Shown here piece after piece: positions 45,178 through 54,337 of a stretch of 59,389 nucleotides of DNA. Origin of the DNA: Alphaproteobacteria bacterium (lineage in GTDB: Bacteria; Pseudomonadota; Alphaproteobacteria; Geminicoccales; Geminicoccaceae). The DNA is taken from positions 1-59,389 of the forward strand of contig JALSGP010000024.1 in the NCBI GenBank assembly GCA_026982705.1, written 5' to 3'. Positions within the stretch are counted from its first letter, which is position 1; each line of letters starts with the position of its first letter. Below the pieces are notes generated by a model that worked only from the letters and a program-made list of their open reading frames with translations, did no database searches and was not told the DNA's origin. A program made the translations under genes and the position numbers.

Positions 45178-45818
45178 GTCCCGTTCGCATCCTCTCGTTC
45201 ACGTCCGGTCCCCGGTGCCGGTGCCATCTCCACCTCGCGGAAACCGGCGAGCCGCTCCAGTTCCCGCTGGAGCCTGCGCGCGAGCCTGCCGCGGAAGACC
45301 GCGACGAACACCGCCTCGTCGCGCCCCAGCGCCCGCCCGAGCCGCCCGCGGTCGAAGGCGACGACGCGTCGGGCCCCCTCCGGCAGGCGGTGGAAGGCGG
45401 TGCGGGCGTCGCGACCGGCGTCGCGGGCCACGAACAGGAGCGCCACCTTGCCGCGGGCGACCGCCTCCTTGACCTTCTCGTAGCCGGCGACCGCCTGGCG
45501 GGCACGCCGTGCGAGACCGAGGAGGTCGAGACAGCGGTGCTCCAGCGCCGCCGCGATCTCCTCGGCCAGCCGCTCCGGATCGTCGATCCGGGCCCCGCTG
45601 CGGGCGAGCGCTCTCCGCGTGTTCCGATCCACAAGTAGATCGCGACGCGCCTCCAGCCAGAGGCCGCGGCCCGGCAGTCGCTCCAGCACGTCCGGCACCA
45701 GCCGTCCCTGCGGATCCACCACGAAGCGGATCATCCCCGCCCGCGGCTGCACCCGCCGGGTGGCCACGGAGCGCCGCCGCCCCGTCCGCGCGGTCTCCGG
45801 TTCCAGCTCCGGGATCAC
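45174..45818 (-). CDS. YlxR-like RNA-binding protein (DUF448 plus L7Ae-like part)
   Basis: 214 aa from a GTG at 45818 that overlaps the nusA stop (GTGA). Residues 15-95 carry the YlxR/DUF448 domain (RMIRF-like GMIRFVVDPQGRLVPD, GRGLWLEARRDLL). Residues 100-170 look like an L7Ae/L30e-type RNA-binding fold (LLGLARRARQAVAGYEKVKEAV, ALLFVARDAG). This fusion between nusA and infB is usual in alphaproteobacteria. The YlxR family is linked to RNA binding and transcription-associated processes; the exact role is unclear. Confidence 0.92.
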   Translation of the reverse strand: MIPELEPETARTGRRRSVATRRVQPRAGMIRFVVDPQGRLVPDVLERLPGRGLWLEARRDLLVDRNTRRALARSGARIDDPERLAEEIAAALEHRCLDLLGLARRARQAVAGYEKVKEAVARGKVALLFVARDAGRDARTAFHRLPEGARRVVAFDRGRLGRALGRDEAVFVAVFRGRLARRLQRELERLAGFREVEMAPAPGTGREREDANGT

Positions 45819-47386
45819 CTCTCGCCCGCGGCCTCCTCCGTCCGGTCCGCCTCACCCGCGGCCGGTTTCACCTCGGGCGCGATCCAGCCCAGCTGGATCC
45901 GCGCCCGCATGACGATCTCGCCCGCCTCCTCCGCCGACAGCTCCAGCTCCGGCAGCAGTTCCTGCAGCTCGTCGGCGGCGAGCCCGGCCAGGTCCTCCAG
46001 GGTCTTCACGCCCTTGCGGGCGAGCTCGACGATGGAGGGCAGGTCCAGCTCCTCGAAGGCGAGGAGATCGGCGTCCACGCCCAGCGTCTCCGCCTCCTCC
46101 CGCAGCCGCGCGTCACGGCGCTCCAGCCACTCCAGCGCCCGCTCCTTGAGGGCGCGCGCGACCTCCTCGTCGAAGCCCTGGATGGCGGCCAGTTCGTCCA
46201 CCTCCGCATAGGCCACGTCCTCGACGGTGAGAAAGCCCTCGGCGGCGAGGAGCTGGGCGATCATCTCGTCCACGTCCAGCTCCTGCTTGAAGAGGCGGGT
46301 GGCCTCCTGGAAGGTGCGGGTGCGGCGCTCCGCCTCCTCGCTCTCGGAGACCAGATCGATCTCCCAGCCGGTGAGCTGGGCGGCGAGGCGCACGTTCTGA
46401 CCGCGGCGACCGATGGCGATGTGGAGCTGCTCGTCCGGCACCACCACCTCGATGCGGTGGGCGTCGGGATCCAGCACCACCTTGGTCACCTCCGCCGGGG
46501 CCAGGGCGTTGACCACGAAGGTGGCGGGATCCTGCGACCAGGGGATGATGTCGATCTTCTCGCCGCGCAGCTCCTGCACCACCGCCTGCACCCGCGAGCC
46601 GCGCATCCCCACGCAGGCGCCCACCGGGTCGATGGAGCCGTCGTGGCTGTAGACGGCCATCTTGGCGCGGGAGCCGGGATCGCGGGCCACCGCCTTGATC
46701 TCGATGATGCCCTCGTAGATCTCCGGCACCTCCTGCTCGAAGAGCTTCACGAGGAAGCCCGGATGGGTGCGGGAGAGCAGGATCATGGGGCCGCGCGCAT
46801 CCTTGCGGACGTCGTAGATGTAGGCCCGCACCCGGTCCTTGGGCCGGAAGCTCTCGCGCGGGATCATGTCCTCGCGCCGCAGATAGGCCTCGGCACGGCC
46901 GAGGTCGACGAGGATGCCGCCGCGTTCCACCCGCTTGACCTCACCCACGACGATCTCGCCCACCCGGTCCTTGTACTCGGCGTAGATGCGCTCGCGCTCG
47001 GCCTCGCGGACCCGCTGGACGATCACCTGCTTGGCGCTCTGGGCGGCGATGCGGCCGAGATCGATGGGCGGCAGCGGATCGAGGATGCGATCGCCCACCT
47101 GGGCCAGCGGATTGCGCCGGTGGGCCTCGTCGAGGCCGATCTGGCGGTCCGGATCCTCCACCTCCTCCACCACCTGCAGCACGCGGTAGAGCCTCACCTC
47201 GCCGCTGCGGCGGTCGATCTCGGCGACGATCTCGTGCTCGTGGCCGTACTTGCGGCGGGCCGCGGTCTGGATCGCCTGCTCCATGGCCCGGATCACCGCG
47301 TCCACCGGGATGCCCTTCTCCTGGGCCACCGAGTCGGCGATGCGCAGGAGTTCCGGTTTGCCGAGTGCCGTCGTGGTATCCGCCAA
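45815..47386 (-). CDS. nusA: Transcription termination/antitermination protein NusA
   Basis: 523 aa. An N-terminal RNA-polymerase-binding domain (1-125) is followed by S1 (VGEIVVGEVKRVERGGILVDLG), two KH domains (VGACVGMRGSRVQAVVQELRGEKIDI and HIAIGRRGQNVRLAAQLTGW) and a C-terminal pair of helix-hairpin-helix AR-type repeats rich in acidic residues. It controls pausing, termination and rRNA antitermination. It follows rimP by 16 bp. Confidence 0.98.
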   Translation of the reverse strand: MADTTTALGKPELLRIADSVAQEKGIPVDAVIRAMEQAIQTAARRKYGHEHEIVAEIDRRSGEVRLYRVLQVVEEVEDPDRQIGLDEAHRRNPLAQVGDRILDPLPPIDLGRIAAQSAKQVIVQRVREAERERIYAEYKDRVGEIVVGEVKRVERGGILVDLGRAEAYLRREDMIPRESFRPKDRVRAYIYDVRKDARGPMILLSRTHPGFLVKLFEQEVPEIYEGIIEIKAVARDPGSRAKMAVYSHDGSIDPVGACVGMRGSRVQAVVQELRGEKIDIIPWSQDPATFVVNALAPAEVTKVVLDPDAHRIEVVVPDEQLHIAIGRRGQNVRLAAQLTGWEIDLVSESEEAERRTRTFQEATRLFKQELDVDEMIAQLLAAEGFLTVEDVAYAEVDELAAIQGFDEEVARALKERALEWLERRDARLREEAETLGVDADLLAFEELDLPSIVELARKGVKTLEDLAGLAADELQELLPELELSAEEAGEIVMRARIQLGWIAPEVKPAAGEADRTEEAAGER

Positions 47387-47402
47387 GGCTCGCGTCCCTC
47401 GT

Positions 47403-47939
47403 TCAGTGGCGATCCCGCCGGCGCCGCCGCCAGGCCTCCATCCGCCGCCGCTCCGCCGCGATCAGCTCGTCGGTGAGCACCAGCTTGGCGCGGTGGATGG
47501 CCGAGAGCGGCACCGCGAAACGCTCCCCCGCCATCTCCACCACCACCCGCTCCCCGGCCTCCAGTCCCAGAAGACGGCCGCGGAAGCGGCGACGCCCCGC
47601 CACCGGCTCCGCGGTCTCGATGCGGGCCTCGAAACCGGCGAAGCGTTCGAAGTCGCGCGGGCGCACCAGCGGCCGGTCGATGCCCGGCGAGCTGATCTCG
47701 AGATGGTAGCTGCCGGGGATCGGATCGGCCACGTCCAGGAGCGCCGAGACGGCGTGGGAGATTTCGGCGCAGTCGTCGACCGTCATGGGCCGATCCTCCT
47801 CGCGCGGTTCGGCCATGATCTGCAGCGTCGGCCGCCGGCCGCCGAGCAAGCGGATCTGGACGATCTCGTAGCCCAGCGCCGTGACGGTCGGCTCGATGAG
47901 CCGGCGGATCTCCTCCAGGTCGACGACTCCGCTGTTCAT
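47403..47939 (-). CDS. rimP: Ribosome maturation factor RimP
   Basis: 178 aa from ATG 47939. The N-terminal alpha/beta domain has IRRLIEPTVTALGYEIVQIRLLG and DDCAEISHAVSALLDV; SYHLEISSPGIDRPLVRPRDFERFAG is the family signature; and a C-terminal SH3-like domain follows with an Arg-rich tail. It is needed for 30S assembly. An upstream in-frame ATG (47969) lies inside the leader hairpin and is unlikely to be used. First gene of the operon. Confidence 0.96.
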   Translation of the reverse strand: MNSGVVDLEEIRRLIEPTVTALGYEIVQIRLLGGRRPTLQIMAEPREEDRPMTVDDCAEISHAVSALLDVADPIPGSYHLEISSPGIDRPLVRPRDFERFAGFEARIETAEPVAGRRRFRGRLLGLEAGERVVVEMAGERFAVPLSAIHRAKLVLTDELIAAERRRMEAWRRRRRDRH

Positions 47940-47950
47940 GCAGCACAAAG

Positions 47951-47972
47951 GGTGTGAGCCGAAGCCCACACC
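47951..47972 (-). promoter_or_regulatory. Leader hairpin upstream of rimP
   Basis: On the minus strand GGTGTGGGC-TTCG-GCTCACACC forms a 9-bp stem (one G-T pair) closed by a stable TTCG tetraloop and followed by CTTTGTG, ending 11 bp before the rimP start. It looks like a small attenuator or stabilising 5' structure. Confidence 0.7.
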
Positions 47973-48002
47973 GCGATCCTCCGGGGTTGCGGTCGCACGC
48001 CC

Positions 48003-48031
48003 ATATATGCGCCGGCCACCGGGGGAGGCAA
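48003..48031 (-). promoter_or_regulatory. Promoter of the rimP-nusA-infB-pnp operon
   Basis: On the minus strand TTGCCT (48031-48026) and ATATAT (48008-48003) are separated by 17 bp, a good sigma-70-type arrangement and the only such A/T-rich pair in the gap. Transcription would start near 47996, giving a leader of about 57 nt that contains the hairpin at 47951-47972. Confidence 0.65.
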
Positions 48032-48057
48032 GCGGCGAGGCCCGCCGCCGGACCGCC

Positions 48058-48240
48058 TCAGCCGCGGCGGATGCTGGCCTCGCGCCTCTGGAACTCGGTC
48101 TGGACGAGATCCACCAGCGCCAGCAGCACCGTGCCGCCGGTGATCAGCAGCAACGGGAGCTCGAACACCTTCCAGGCGAGAAAGCCCACATAGGCGAACC
48201 AGATGGCGAAGGCGAGGATGCCGCCGATCTTGCCGCTCAT
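48058..48240 (-). CDS. Small membrane protein
   Basis: 60 aa with two hydrophobic segments (about 5-24 and 28-46) and a charged C-terminus (VQTEFQRREASIRRG). The start overlaps the amidase stop by four bases, so it is probably the last gene of the TRAP-amidase operon. I do not recognise it; co-translation with the amidase is the only hint of function. Confidence 0.75.
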   Translation of the reverse strand: MSGKIGGILAFAIWFAYVGFLAWKVFELPLLLITGGTVLLALVDLVQTEFQRREASIRRG

Positions 48241-49592
48241 GCTCCCTCCTCCGTCGTCCCGGGGCCGGCCACCGTGCGCGCGAGCCAGCGGGCCGTCCGC
48301 AGCAGCCGGGCGTCGTCACCGGGCGCCCCCACCAGCTGCACCCCCACCGGCAGACCGTGCTCGCCCTCCAGCAGCGGCAGGGTGACGGCCGGCACGCCCG
48401 CCAGCGTCCACAGGGTGCAGCAGATGGGATCGCCCGTGGTCTCCCGGCCGGGCGCCTCGCCGAGGGCGGCCGGGGTCAGGATGGCGTCGAAGTCGCGGAA
48501 CACCTCCTCCAGGATGCGCCGCAGCCGTCGCCGACGGTCGAGGGCCTCGCGATAGGCGAAGGCGGTGATCGCCCGCCCCTCCTCGATCATGGCGGCGAGC
48601 CCCGGGCTCAGCTTCTCGCGTCCCCGCCGCCACTCCCGGCGCAGCGCGAAGGCCAGCTCCGGCAGCCAGATCCGGCGGTGGGCCTCGACGAAGAGCCCGT
48701 CCCGCTCCGGCAGCTCGATGGCCACTAGCGCCTCGCCCAGCACCTCCGCCAGCTCCCGGAAGCCCTCGCGCACGCAGGCCTCGGCCCGTTCCCAGCCGGG
48801 CCCGGGCACGAAGGCGAGACGCGGCGGCACCGGCGGCTCGCGCCCCACCTCGGCCACCAGTCCGGGCGGCCCCTCGATGCGCGTGGCCTCGTCCTCCGGA
48901 TCGAAACCCGTCAGCACCTCGGTGAGGAGCGCCAGATCCTCCATGTGGCGGGCGAAGGTGCCCACGTGATCGAGGGTGGGCGACTGCAGCAGCATGCCGC
49001 GGCGGGAGATGCGCCCGAAGCTCGGCTTGAAGCCGAGGACGCCGCAGAAGCTGGCCGGTCGGATCACCGAGCCGTTGGTCTGGGACCCCACGGCGAGGGG
49101 CAGCATGCCCGCCGCCACCGCCGCCGCCGAGCCGCTGGAGGAGCCGCCGGGGGTGCGTTCGGGATCGTGGGGGTTGCGGGTCCCGGCCGGGGTGAGGACG
49201 GCGAACTCGGTGGTCACCGTCTTGCCCACCACCACCGCCCCGGCCGCCCGCAGCCGCGCCACCACCGTCGCATCGGCCAGCGGCCGCCGCCCCTCGTGGA
49301 CGGGCGAGCCGAAGGCGGTGGGCATGTCGGCGGTGTCGAAGATGTCCTTGACGCCCACGGGGACGCCGAAGAGGGGTCCCTTGGCCCGGCCCAGCCGCCG
49401 CTCCAGCTCCAGCTCCTCGTAGCGGCGGCGGATCAGATCGGCGTCCACGAAGGCGAAGGCGCGGATCTCCGGCTCCAGCCGGGTGAGCCGCGCCAGCACC
49501 GCATCGCGCACCTCCTCGAGCCCCACCTTCCCCTCGGCGATCCAGCCGGCGAGGGTGGTGGCGGGGAGGTCCAGCAGTTCCTCGCGGGCCAT
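48237..49592 (-). CDS. Amidase-signature-family amidase
   Basis: 451 aa. The Ser-cisSer-Lys site is visible: Lys in GVPVGVKDIFDT (near residue 80), GGSSSGSAAAVAAG (near 150) and the nucleophile Ser in VGSQTNGSVIRPASF. It hydrolyses an amide to acid and ammonia in the cytoplasm; the substrate is unknown. It begins three bases after the DctM stop, inside a dctP-dctQ-dctM-amidase operon, so the transporter probably brings in the amide or its precursor. Confidence 0.94.
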   Translation of the reverse strand: MAREELLDLPATTLAGWIAEGKVGLEEVRDAVLARLTRLEPEIRAFAFVDADLIRRRYEELELERRLGRAKGPLFGVPVGVKDIFDTADMPTAFGSPVHEGRRPLADATVVARLRAAGAVVVGKTVTTEFAVLTPAGTRNPHDPERTPGGSSSGSAAAVAAGMLPLAVGSQTNGSVIRPASFCGVLGFKPSFGRISRRGMLLQSPTLDHVGTFARHMEDLALLTEVLTGFDPEDEATRIEGPPGLVAEVGREPPVPPRLAFVPGPGWERAEACVREGFRELAEVLGEALVAIELPERDGLFVEAHRRIWLPELAFALRREWRRGREKLSPGLAAMIEEGRAITAFAYREALDRRRRLRRILEEVFRDFDAILTPAALGEAPGRETTGDPICCTLWTLAGVPAVTLPLLEGEHGLPVGVQLVGAPGDDARLLRTARWLARTVAGPGTTEEGA

Positions 49593-49595
49593 GGC

Positions 49596-50918
49596 TCAGC
49601 GCCCGTAGATCAGGGTGGGGAGATAGAGGGCGATGTCCGGGAAAATGTAAAGCGAGGCCATGGCGATGAAGACCATGACGAGGAACGGCATGGAGCCGCG
49701 GAAGATGTCCACCAGCTCCACCTCCGGCGGGGCCACGCCCTTGAGGTAGTACGCCGACATGGCCATGGGCGGCGTCAGGAAGGAGGTCTGGAGATTGAGC
49801 GCCACGAGCAGACCGAAGATGATGGGATCGATGTCGAAGTGCGGCAGCAACGGCAGGAAGATGGGTACGAAGATGATGATGATCTCGGTCCACTCCAGCG
49901 GCCAGCCCAGCAGGAAGATGATCGCCTGGGCCAGCAGGAGGAAGGTGACGGGCGAGAGATCCAGGGACAGGACCCAGCTCTCGATCAGCTTGTCGCCGCC
50001 GAGATAGGAGAAGACGCTCGAGAAGGTCCAGGAGCCGATGAACAGATAGCACACCATCGCCGTGGTGCGGGCGGTGAGGAACACCGATTCCCGCAGCCGG
50101 TCCCAGGTGAGCGCCCGGTAGGCGGCGGCCAGCACCAGCGCGCCGAGCGCGCCCACCGCCGCCGCTTCCGACGGGGTGGCGAGACCGAAGAGGATGGCGC
50201 CCAGCACCGCGCTGATGAGAATGGCGAGTGGGAAGAAGCTGGTGAGCAGGCGACGGAAGATCTCCAGCACCGACACCTGCATGTCCGCCTCGCTCACCCG
50301 CGGCGCCACATGGGGCTGCACGATCGCCCGGCCGACCACGTAGAGGACGTAGAGGCCGGCCAGCAGGAAACCGGGAAAGAGGGCGGCGGCGTACAGCCGC
50401 ACCACCGAGATGCCGCTGGTGGCGGCATAGACGATGAGCATGATGGAGGGCGGGATCAGGATGCCGAGGGTGCCGCCGGCGCAGATGACGCCGGAGGCGA
50501 GACGGCGGTCGTAGCCCACCTTCAGCATGGGCGGCAGCGCCAGCAGCCCCATGAGGGTGACCACGGCACCGACGATGCCGGTGGCGGTGGCGAAGAGCGC
50601 ACAGGTGATCAGCGCCGCCACCGCCATGGAACCGGGGACGCGGCGGGCGGCGAGCTGGATGGAGTAGAAGAGACGGTCGAGGATGTCGGCGCGTTCGACG
50701 ATGTAGCCCATGAACAGGAACAAGGGCACCGCCACCAGCACGTCGTTGGCCATGATGTCGTAGGTGTTCTGGACGAGCAGGTTGAACAGCCGCTCGCCCA
50801 TGGCGTAGTAGCCGAAGAACACCCCCATGGCGATCAGCGTGAAGGCGACGGGAAAGCCCAGCAGGATCATGAAGATGAAGATCACCAGCTGGGCGATGGC
50901 GAGTCCGGCGTCGGTCAT
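49596..50918 (-). CDS. TRAP transporter large permease (DctM)
   Basis: 440 aa with about 12 membrane segments and the family motifs MGYIVERADILDRLFYS, GAVVTLMGLLALPPML, CAGGTLGILIPPSIMLIVYA and NLQTSFLTPPMAMSAYYLKG. Its start overlaps the small permease stop (ATGA at 50915). With dctQ and dctP it makes a complete three-part transporter, unlike the pair at 34127-36054. Confidence 0.95.
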   Translation of the reverse strand: MTDAGLAIAQLVIFIFMILLGFPVAFTLIAMGVFFGYYAMGERLFNLLVQNTYDIMANDVLVAVPLFLFMGYIVERADILDRLFYSIQLAARRVPGSMAVAALITCALFATATGIVGAVVTLMGLLALPPMLKVGYDRRLASGVICAGGTLGILIPPSIMLIVYAATSGISVVRLYAAALFPGFLLAGLYVLYVVGRAIVQPHVAPRVSEADMQVSVLEIFRRLLTSFFPLAILISAVLGAILFGLATPSEAAAVGALGALVLAAAYRALTWDRLRESVFLTARTTAMVCYLFIGSWTFSSVFSYLGGDKLIESWVLSLDLSPVTFLLLAQAIIFLLGWPLEWTEIIIIFVPIFLPLLPHFDIDPIIFGLLVALNLQTSFLTPPMAMSAYYLKGVAPPEVELVDIFRGSMPFLVMVFIAMASLYIFPDIALYLPTLIYGR

Positions 50919-51508
50919 CCCCGGACCTCCCGGTCGGTGGCGCTCCCGCGCTCCTGCTCGTGGAGGATCTTCTCCTCCAGTTCCTCGACGTCGTGGGGGC
51001 GGGGCGGCCAGGCGCCGTCACGGATGCAGCGGATGCAGCGGACCACCTCGAAGATCCCCTGCAGGAACAGGAGCACGCCGGCGGTGGGAATGAGCATCTT
51101 CATGGGATAGATGGGAATGGAAATGGGACTGAAGATGCTGGTCTCACCGAACCGCCAGGCGAGACTGGCGAAATTGTAGCCGGCGTAGATGAGCGCCGTG
51201 ACGCCGGGAAAATAGAACAGCAGATAGAGGGTGAGGTCGACGATCGCCTGGGTGCGGGGACGCCACAGGCGATAGATGAAATCGCCCCGGACCATCGCGT
51301 CGCGGGAGACGGTGTAGGGTCCCGCCATCAGGAACAGGCCCCCGTACATCATGTACATGATGTCGTACGACCATGTGGTGGGGCTGTTGAGCCCATAGCG
51401 CATGAAGACTTCGTAGCTGACCCCGAAGGTCAGAATCAGGATCGACCAGCCGAAGGCCTTCCCCACCCACGTACTGAGGGTGTTGATGAACTCGAGGACG
51501 CGGTCCAC
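50915..51508 (-). CDS. TRAP transporter small permease (DctQ)
   Basis: 197 aa, four membrane segments, with NSPTTWSYDIMYMMYGGLFLMAGPYTVSRDAMVRGDF in the first half as expected for DctQ. The cytoplasmic C-terminus is charged (VEELEEKILHEQERG). It is separated from dctP by 75 bp that contain a strong hairpin. Confidence 0.93.
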   Translation of the reverse strand: MDRVLEFINTLSTWVGKAFGWSILILTFGVSYEVFMRYGLNSPTTWSYDIMYMMYGGLFLMAGPYTVSRDAMVRGDFIYRLWRPRTQAIVDLTLYLLFYFPGVTALIYAGYNFASLAWRFGETSIFSPISIPIYPMKMLIPTAGVLLFLQGIFEVVRCIRCIRDGAWPPRPHDVEELEEKILHEQERGSATDREVRG

Positions 51509-51536
51509 CTCGCCTCTCCCGACATCCGACGCGATG

Positions 51537-51560
51537 GCGGGGCGGCCGGAGCCGCCCCGC
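51537..51560 (-). terminator. Intercistronic hairpin between dctP and dctQ
   Basis: A 10-bp perfect stem (GCGGGGCGGC / GCCGCCCCGC) with a CGGA loop lies between the binding-protein gene and the permease genes. Such partial terminators or RNA-stabilising hairpins commonly give more binding protein than permease. Confidence 0.65.
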
Positions 51561-51583
51561 GGGTCGTTGGCCGATGCGATGCC

Positions 51584-52747
51584 TCAGAACGGCAGCTTGC
51601 CGAAGTAGTGCTCGTAGGCGAGCTTGTAGTCCGCCTGGTTGTAGAACAGATAGCCCATGACGCGCTTGGCCCAGGCCATCTGCGAATCGGCGACCTTCTT
51701 GAAGAAGGGATCCTGGGTGAGCTCCTTGAGGACCTCGTCCCAGGCCTTGAGCTGCGCCTCGAACACCTCCTTCGGCGTGCGATAGACCTTGACGCCGTGC
51801 TGCTCCTGCAGCGCGATGAAGTCCTTCGAATACTGATCCATGGCCGTGGCGTAGTTGGCCGTGTTGGCCGCCTCGGCCGCATGGCGCAGGATGGCCTTGT
51901 GCTCGTCCGGAAGGCTGTTGAACTTGTCACGATTGAAGATGATCTCGAAATATTCCTGCGCCTGGTGATAGGAGCCCATCATGTAGACCTTGCGTACGTC
52001 GGGCGCACCGAAGCGCAGGTCGGAAGTGGGATTGTTGTACTCGAAGGCGTCGATCACGCCGCGCTCCAGGGCCGGCACGATCTCGCCACCGGGCAGCTGC
52101 ACCACCGACATGCCCAGCTTCTGCATCACCTTGGTGGCGAGACCGACGGTGCGGTACTTGAGCCCCTTGAGGTCGCCTGCGCTCTCCACGGGCTTCGAGA
52201 ACCAGCCCAGCGGCTGGGTGGGCATGGGCATGGCGAAGAAGCCGGTGATGTTGAGGCCGAGCATGTCGAGGAGCTCGTGATAGAGCTCGAGGCCGCCGCC
52301 CTTGTACATCCAGGCGATGCCCTCGTGGGCGGTGAAGCCGAACACCGGGCCGGTGCCGAACAGCGAGGCGGCGGGATGCTTGCCGTACCAGTAGGCCGCC
52401 ACCGTGTGGCCGGCGTCGAGAATGCCGTCGTGGACGGCGTCGTGGATGGAGAAGGGCTTCACCACCGAGCCGGCCACCAGATACTCGATGCGCAGGCGCC
52501 CGCCCGCCATGGCGTTGACGCGGTCCACGTACTCCTTGGCGAAGTCGTTGAAGATGTCGGCCGCGCCCCAGGCACCCTGCATCTTGAGCACCACCGTCTG
52601 CGCGCGGCTCACCTGCGGCATGGCGACGGTGGCGGCCCCCGCCGCCGCGGCGGTGGCGGCGGTGCGACGGAGGAAGCGCCGGCGGCTCACCAGCTCCCCG
52701 TTCTCGATCACGTGCTCCTTGACACGTACCTTGGTGTGAGCGGTCAT
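51584..52747 (-). CDS. TRAP transporter substrate-binding protein (DctP)
   Basis: 387 aa from ATG 52747. A Tat-type signal (SRRRFLRRTAATAAAAGAATVAM, residues about 21-43) precedes the mature protein. DctP features include LKMQGAWGAADIFNDFAKEYVDRV, AAYWYGKHPA, LKGLKYRTVGLATKVMQKLG and ERGVIDAFEYNNPTSDLRFG. This type resembles binding proteins of the 2-oxo acid/TakP-like group. It captures the substrate in the periplasm for the downstream DctQM. It is divergent from the class III aminotransferase, with about 190 bp between. Confidence 0.95.
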   Translation of the reverse strand: MTAHTKVRVKEHVIENGELVSRRRFLRRTAATAAAAGAATVAMPQVSRAQTVVLKMQGAWGAADIFNDFAKEYVDRVNAMAGGRLRIEYLVAGSVVKPFSIHDAVHDGILDAGHTVAAYWYGKHPAASLFGTGPVFGFTAHEGIAWMYKGGGLELYHELLDMLGLNITGFFAMPMPTQPLGWFSKPVESAGDLKGLKYRTVGLATKVMQKLGMSVVQLPGGEIVPALERGVIDAFEYNNPTSDLRFGAPDVRKVYMMGSYHQAQEYFEIIFNRDKFNSLPDEHKAILRHAAEAANTANYATAMDQYSKDFIALQEQHGVKVYRTPKEVFEAQLKAWDEVLKELTQDPFFKKVADSQMAWAKRVMGYLFYNQADYKLAYEHYFGKLPF

Positions 52748-52940
52748 GTCCGCCTCCCTCAGACTGGCCGGAGACGTCGGCCCCATACCACAAAAACCGT
52801 CCGTTGGAACCCCGTCCCGCATGACGGATTCCGCATGGCGGATCGCGCCGCCGCCCCCTCCGTCTTCCCCGACCCGCACCGCCTTCCGGCGCCGCCGGCG
52901 GGCTGATAGGGAGGAACCGGAACCGCACCGGAGTGACGCC

Positions 52941-54326
52941 GTGTCCACCTTCGCCCCCAACTCGCCGGAAGCCCGCGACGTGGCCTATCTGGTGCATCCC
53001 TACGTGGATCTCCGGGCCCACGAACGCGACGGGCCGCTGGTGATCACCGAGGGCCACGGGGTCTGGGTGCGCGACAACCGGGGGCGCGAGTATCTGGAGG
53101 GGCTCGCCGGCCTCTGGTGCGTCGCCCTCGGCTTCGGGGAACGGCGACTGGTGGAGGCGGCGCGCCGGCAGATGGAACGCCTGCCCTACACCCACACCTT
53201 CGCCGGCCGCTCCAGCGAGCCGGTCATCGACCTCGCCGAGCGGCTGGTGCGACTCGCCCCGGCGCCGCTCGCCAAGGTGTTCTTCGTCAATTCCGGCTCG
53301 GAGGCGGTGGACACCGCCATCAAGCTGGTCTGGTACTACAACAACGCCCGCGGGCGACCGGAGAAGAAGCGCATCATCGCCCGCCGCCGCGCCTATCACG
53401 GCGTCACCGTCGCCGCCGGCCATCTCACCGGCCTGCCCTATGTCCGCGAGGGCTTCGACCTGCCCATGAGTCACCTCTTCTTCCACGTGACGCCGCCCAG
53501 TCTCTACCGCGAGGGGCGTCCCGGCGAGAGCCCGGCCGCCTTCGCCGCCCGCCTCGCCGGAGAGCTGGACGCCCTGATCCGCGCGCTGGGACCGGAGACG
53601 GTGGCGGCCTTCGTGGCGGAGCCGGTGATGGGCGCGGGCGGCGTGATCGTGCCGCCGGCGGAGTACTTCCCGGCGGTGCAGGAGGTCCTGCACGCCCACG
53701 ACGTGCTGATGATCGCCGACGAGGTGATCACCGGCTTCGGCCGCACCGGCCGCATGTGGGGCTCGGAGACCTTCGGCATCCGTCCCGATCTCATGACCGT
53801 GGCGAAGCAGCTCAGCTCCGGCTACCAGCCCATCGCCGCCGTGCTCATGAGCGAGGAGATCTACCGGGTGCTCGCCGACCGTTCCCACGAACTCGGGACC
53901 TTCGGCACCGGCTTCACCTGGGGCGGCCATCCGGTGCCGGCGGCGGTGGCGCTGGAGACGCTGCGCATCTACGAGGAGGACCGCATCCTCGACCATGTGC
54001 GGGCGGTGGCGCCGCGCTTCCGCGCCCGTCTCGAGCGCCTGGCCGATCATCCGCTGGTGGGCGAGGCCCGCGGCGTGGGCCTGCTAGGGGCGGTGGAACT
54101 CGTCCGCGACAAGGCCGACGGGACGCCCTTCGCACCGGAGGTGAAGGCGGCGGTCCGCGCGGTGGGCCACTGCCTCGCCCACGGCCTGATCCTGCGGCCG
54201 CTGCCGGGTGACGCCGTGGGCATCTGTCCGCCGCTCGTGATCACGGAAGACGAGATCGACACCCTCTTCGACCGGCTGGAGGCGGCGCTGGACGACACGG
54301 CGCGGACGCTCGCCGCCGGCCACTGA
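52941..54326 (+). CDS. Class III aminotransferase (omega-amino acid:pyruvate type)
   Basis: 461 aa from a GTG at 52941 with GGAG 7 bp upstream. The fold-type I class III family is clear: YLEGLAGLWCVALGFGERRL, FFVNSGSEAVDTAIKLVWYYNNARG, RRRAYHGVTVAAGHLTG, ADEVITGFGRTGRMWG and the PLP lysine in MTVAKQLSSGYQPI. Substrates of such enzymes include beta-alanine, taurine, polyamines and other primary amines. Divergent placement beside a TRAP transporter-amidase operon suggests a shared nitrogen substrate. Confidence 0.93.
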   Translation: MSTFAPNSPEARDVAYLVHPYVDLRAHERDGPLVITEGHGVWVRDNRGREYLEGLAGLWCVALGFGERRLVEAARRQMERLPYTHTFAGRSSEPVIDLAERLVRLAPAPLAKVFFVNSGSEAVDTAIKLVWYYNNARGRPEKKRIIARRRAYHGVTVAAGHLTGLPYVREGFDLPMSHLFFHVTPPSLYREGRPGESPAAFAARLAGELDALIRALGPETVAAFVAEPVMGAGGVIVPPAEYFPAVQEVLHAHDVLMIADEVITGFGRTGRMWGSETFGIRPDLMTVAKQLSSGYQPIAAVLMSEEIYRVLADRSHELGTFGTGFTWGGHPVPAAVALETLRIYEEDRILDHVRAVAPRFRARLERLADHPLVGEARGVGLLGAVELVRDKADGTPFAPEVKAAVRAVGHCLAHGLILRPLPGDAVGICPPLVITEDEIDTLFDRLEAALDDTARTLAAGH

Positions 54327-54337
54327 CCCCGACGACG

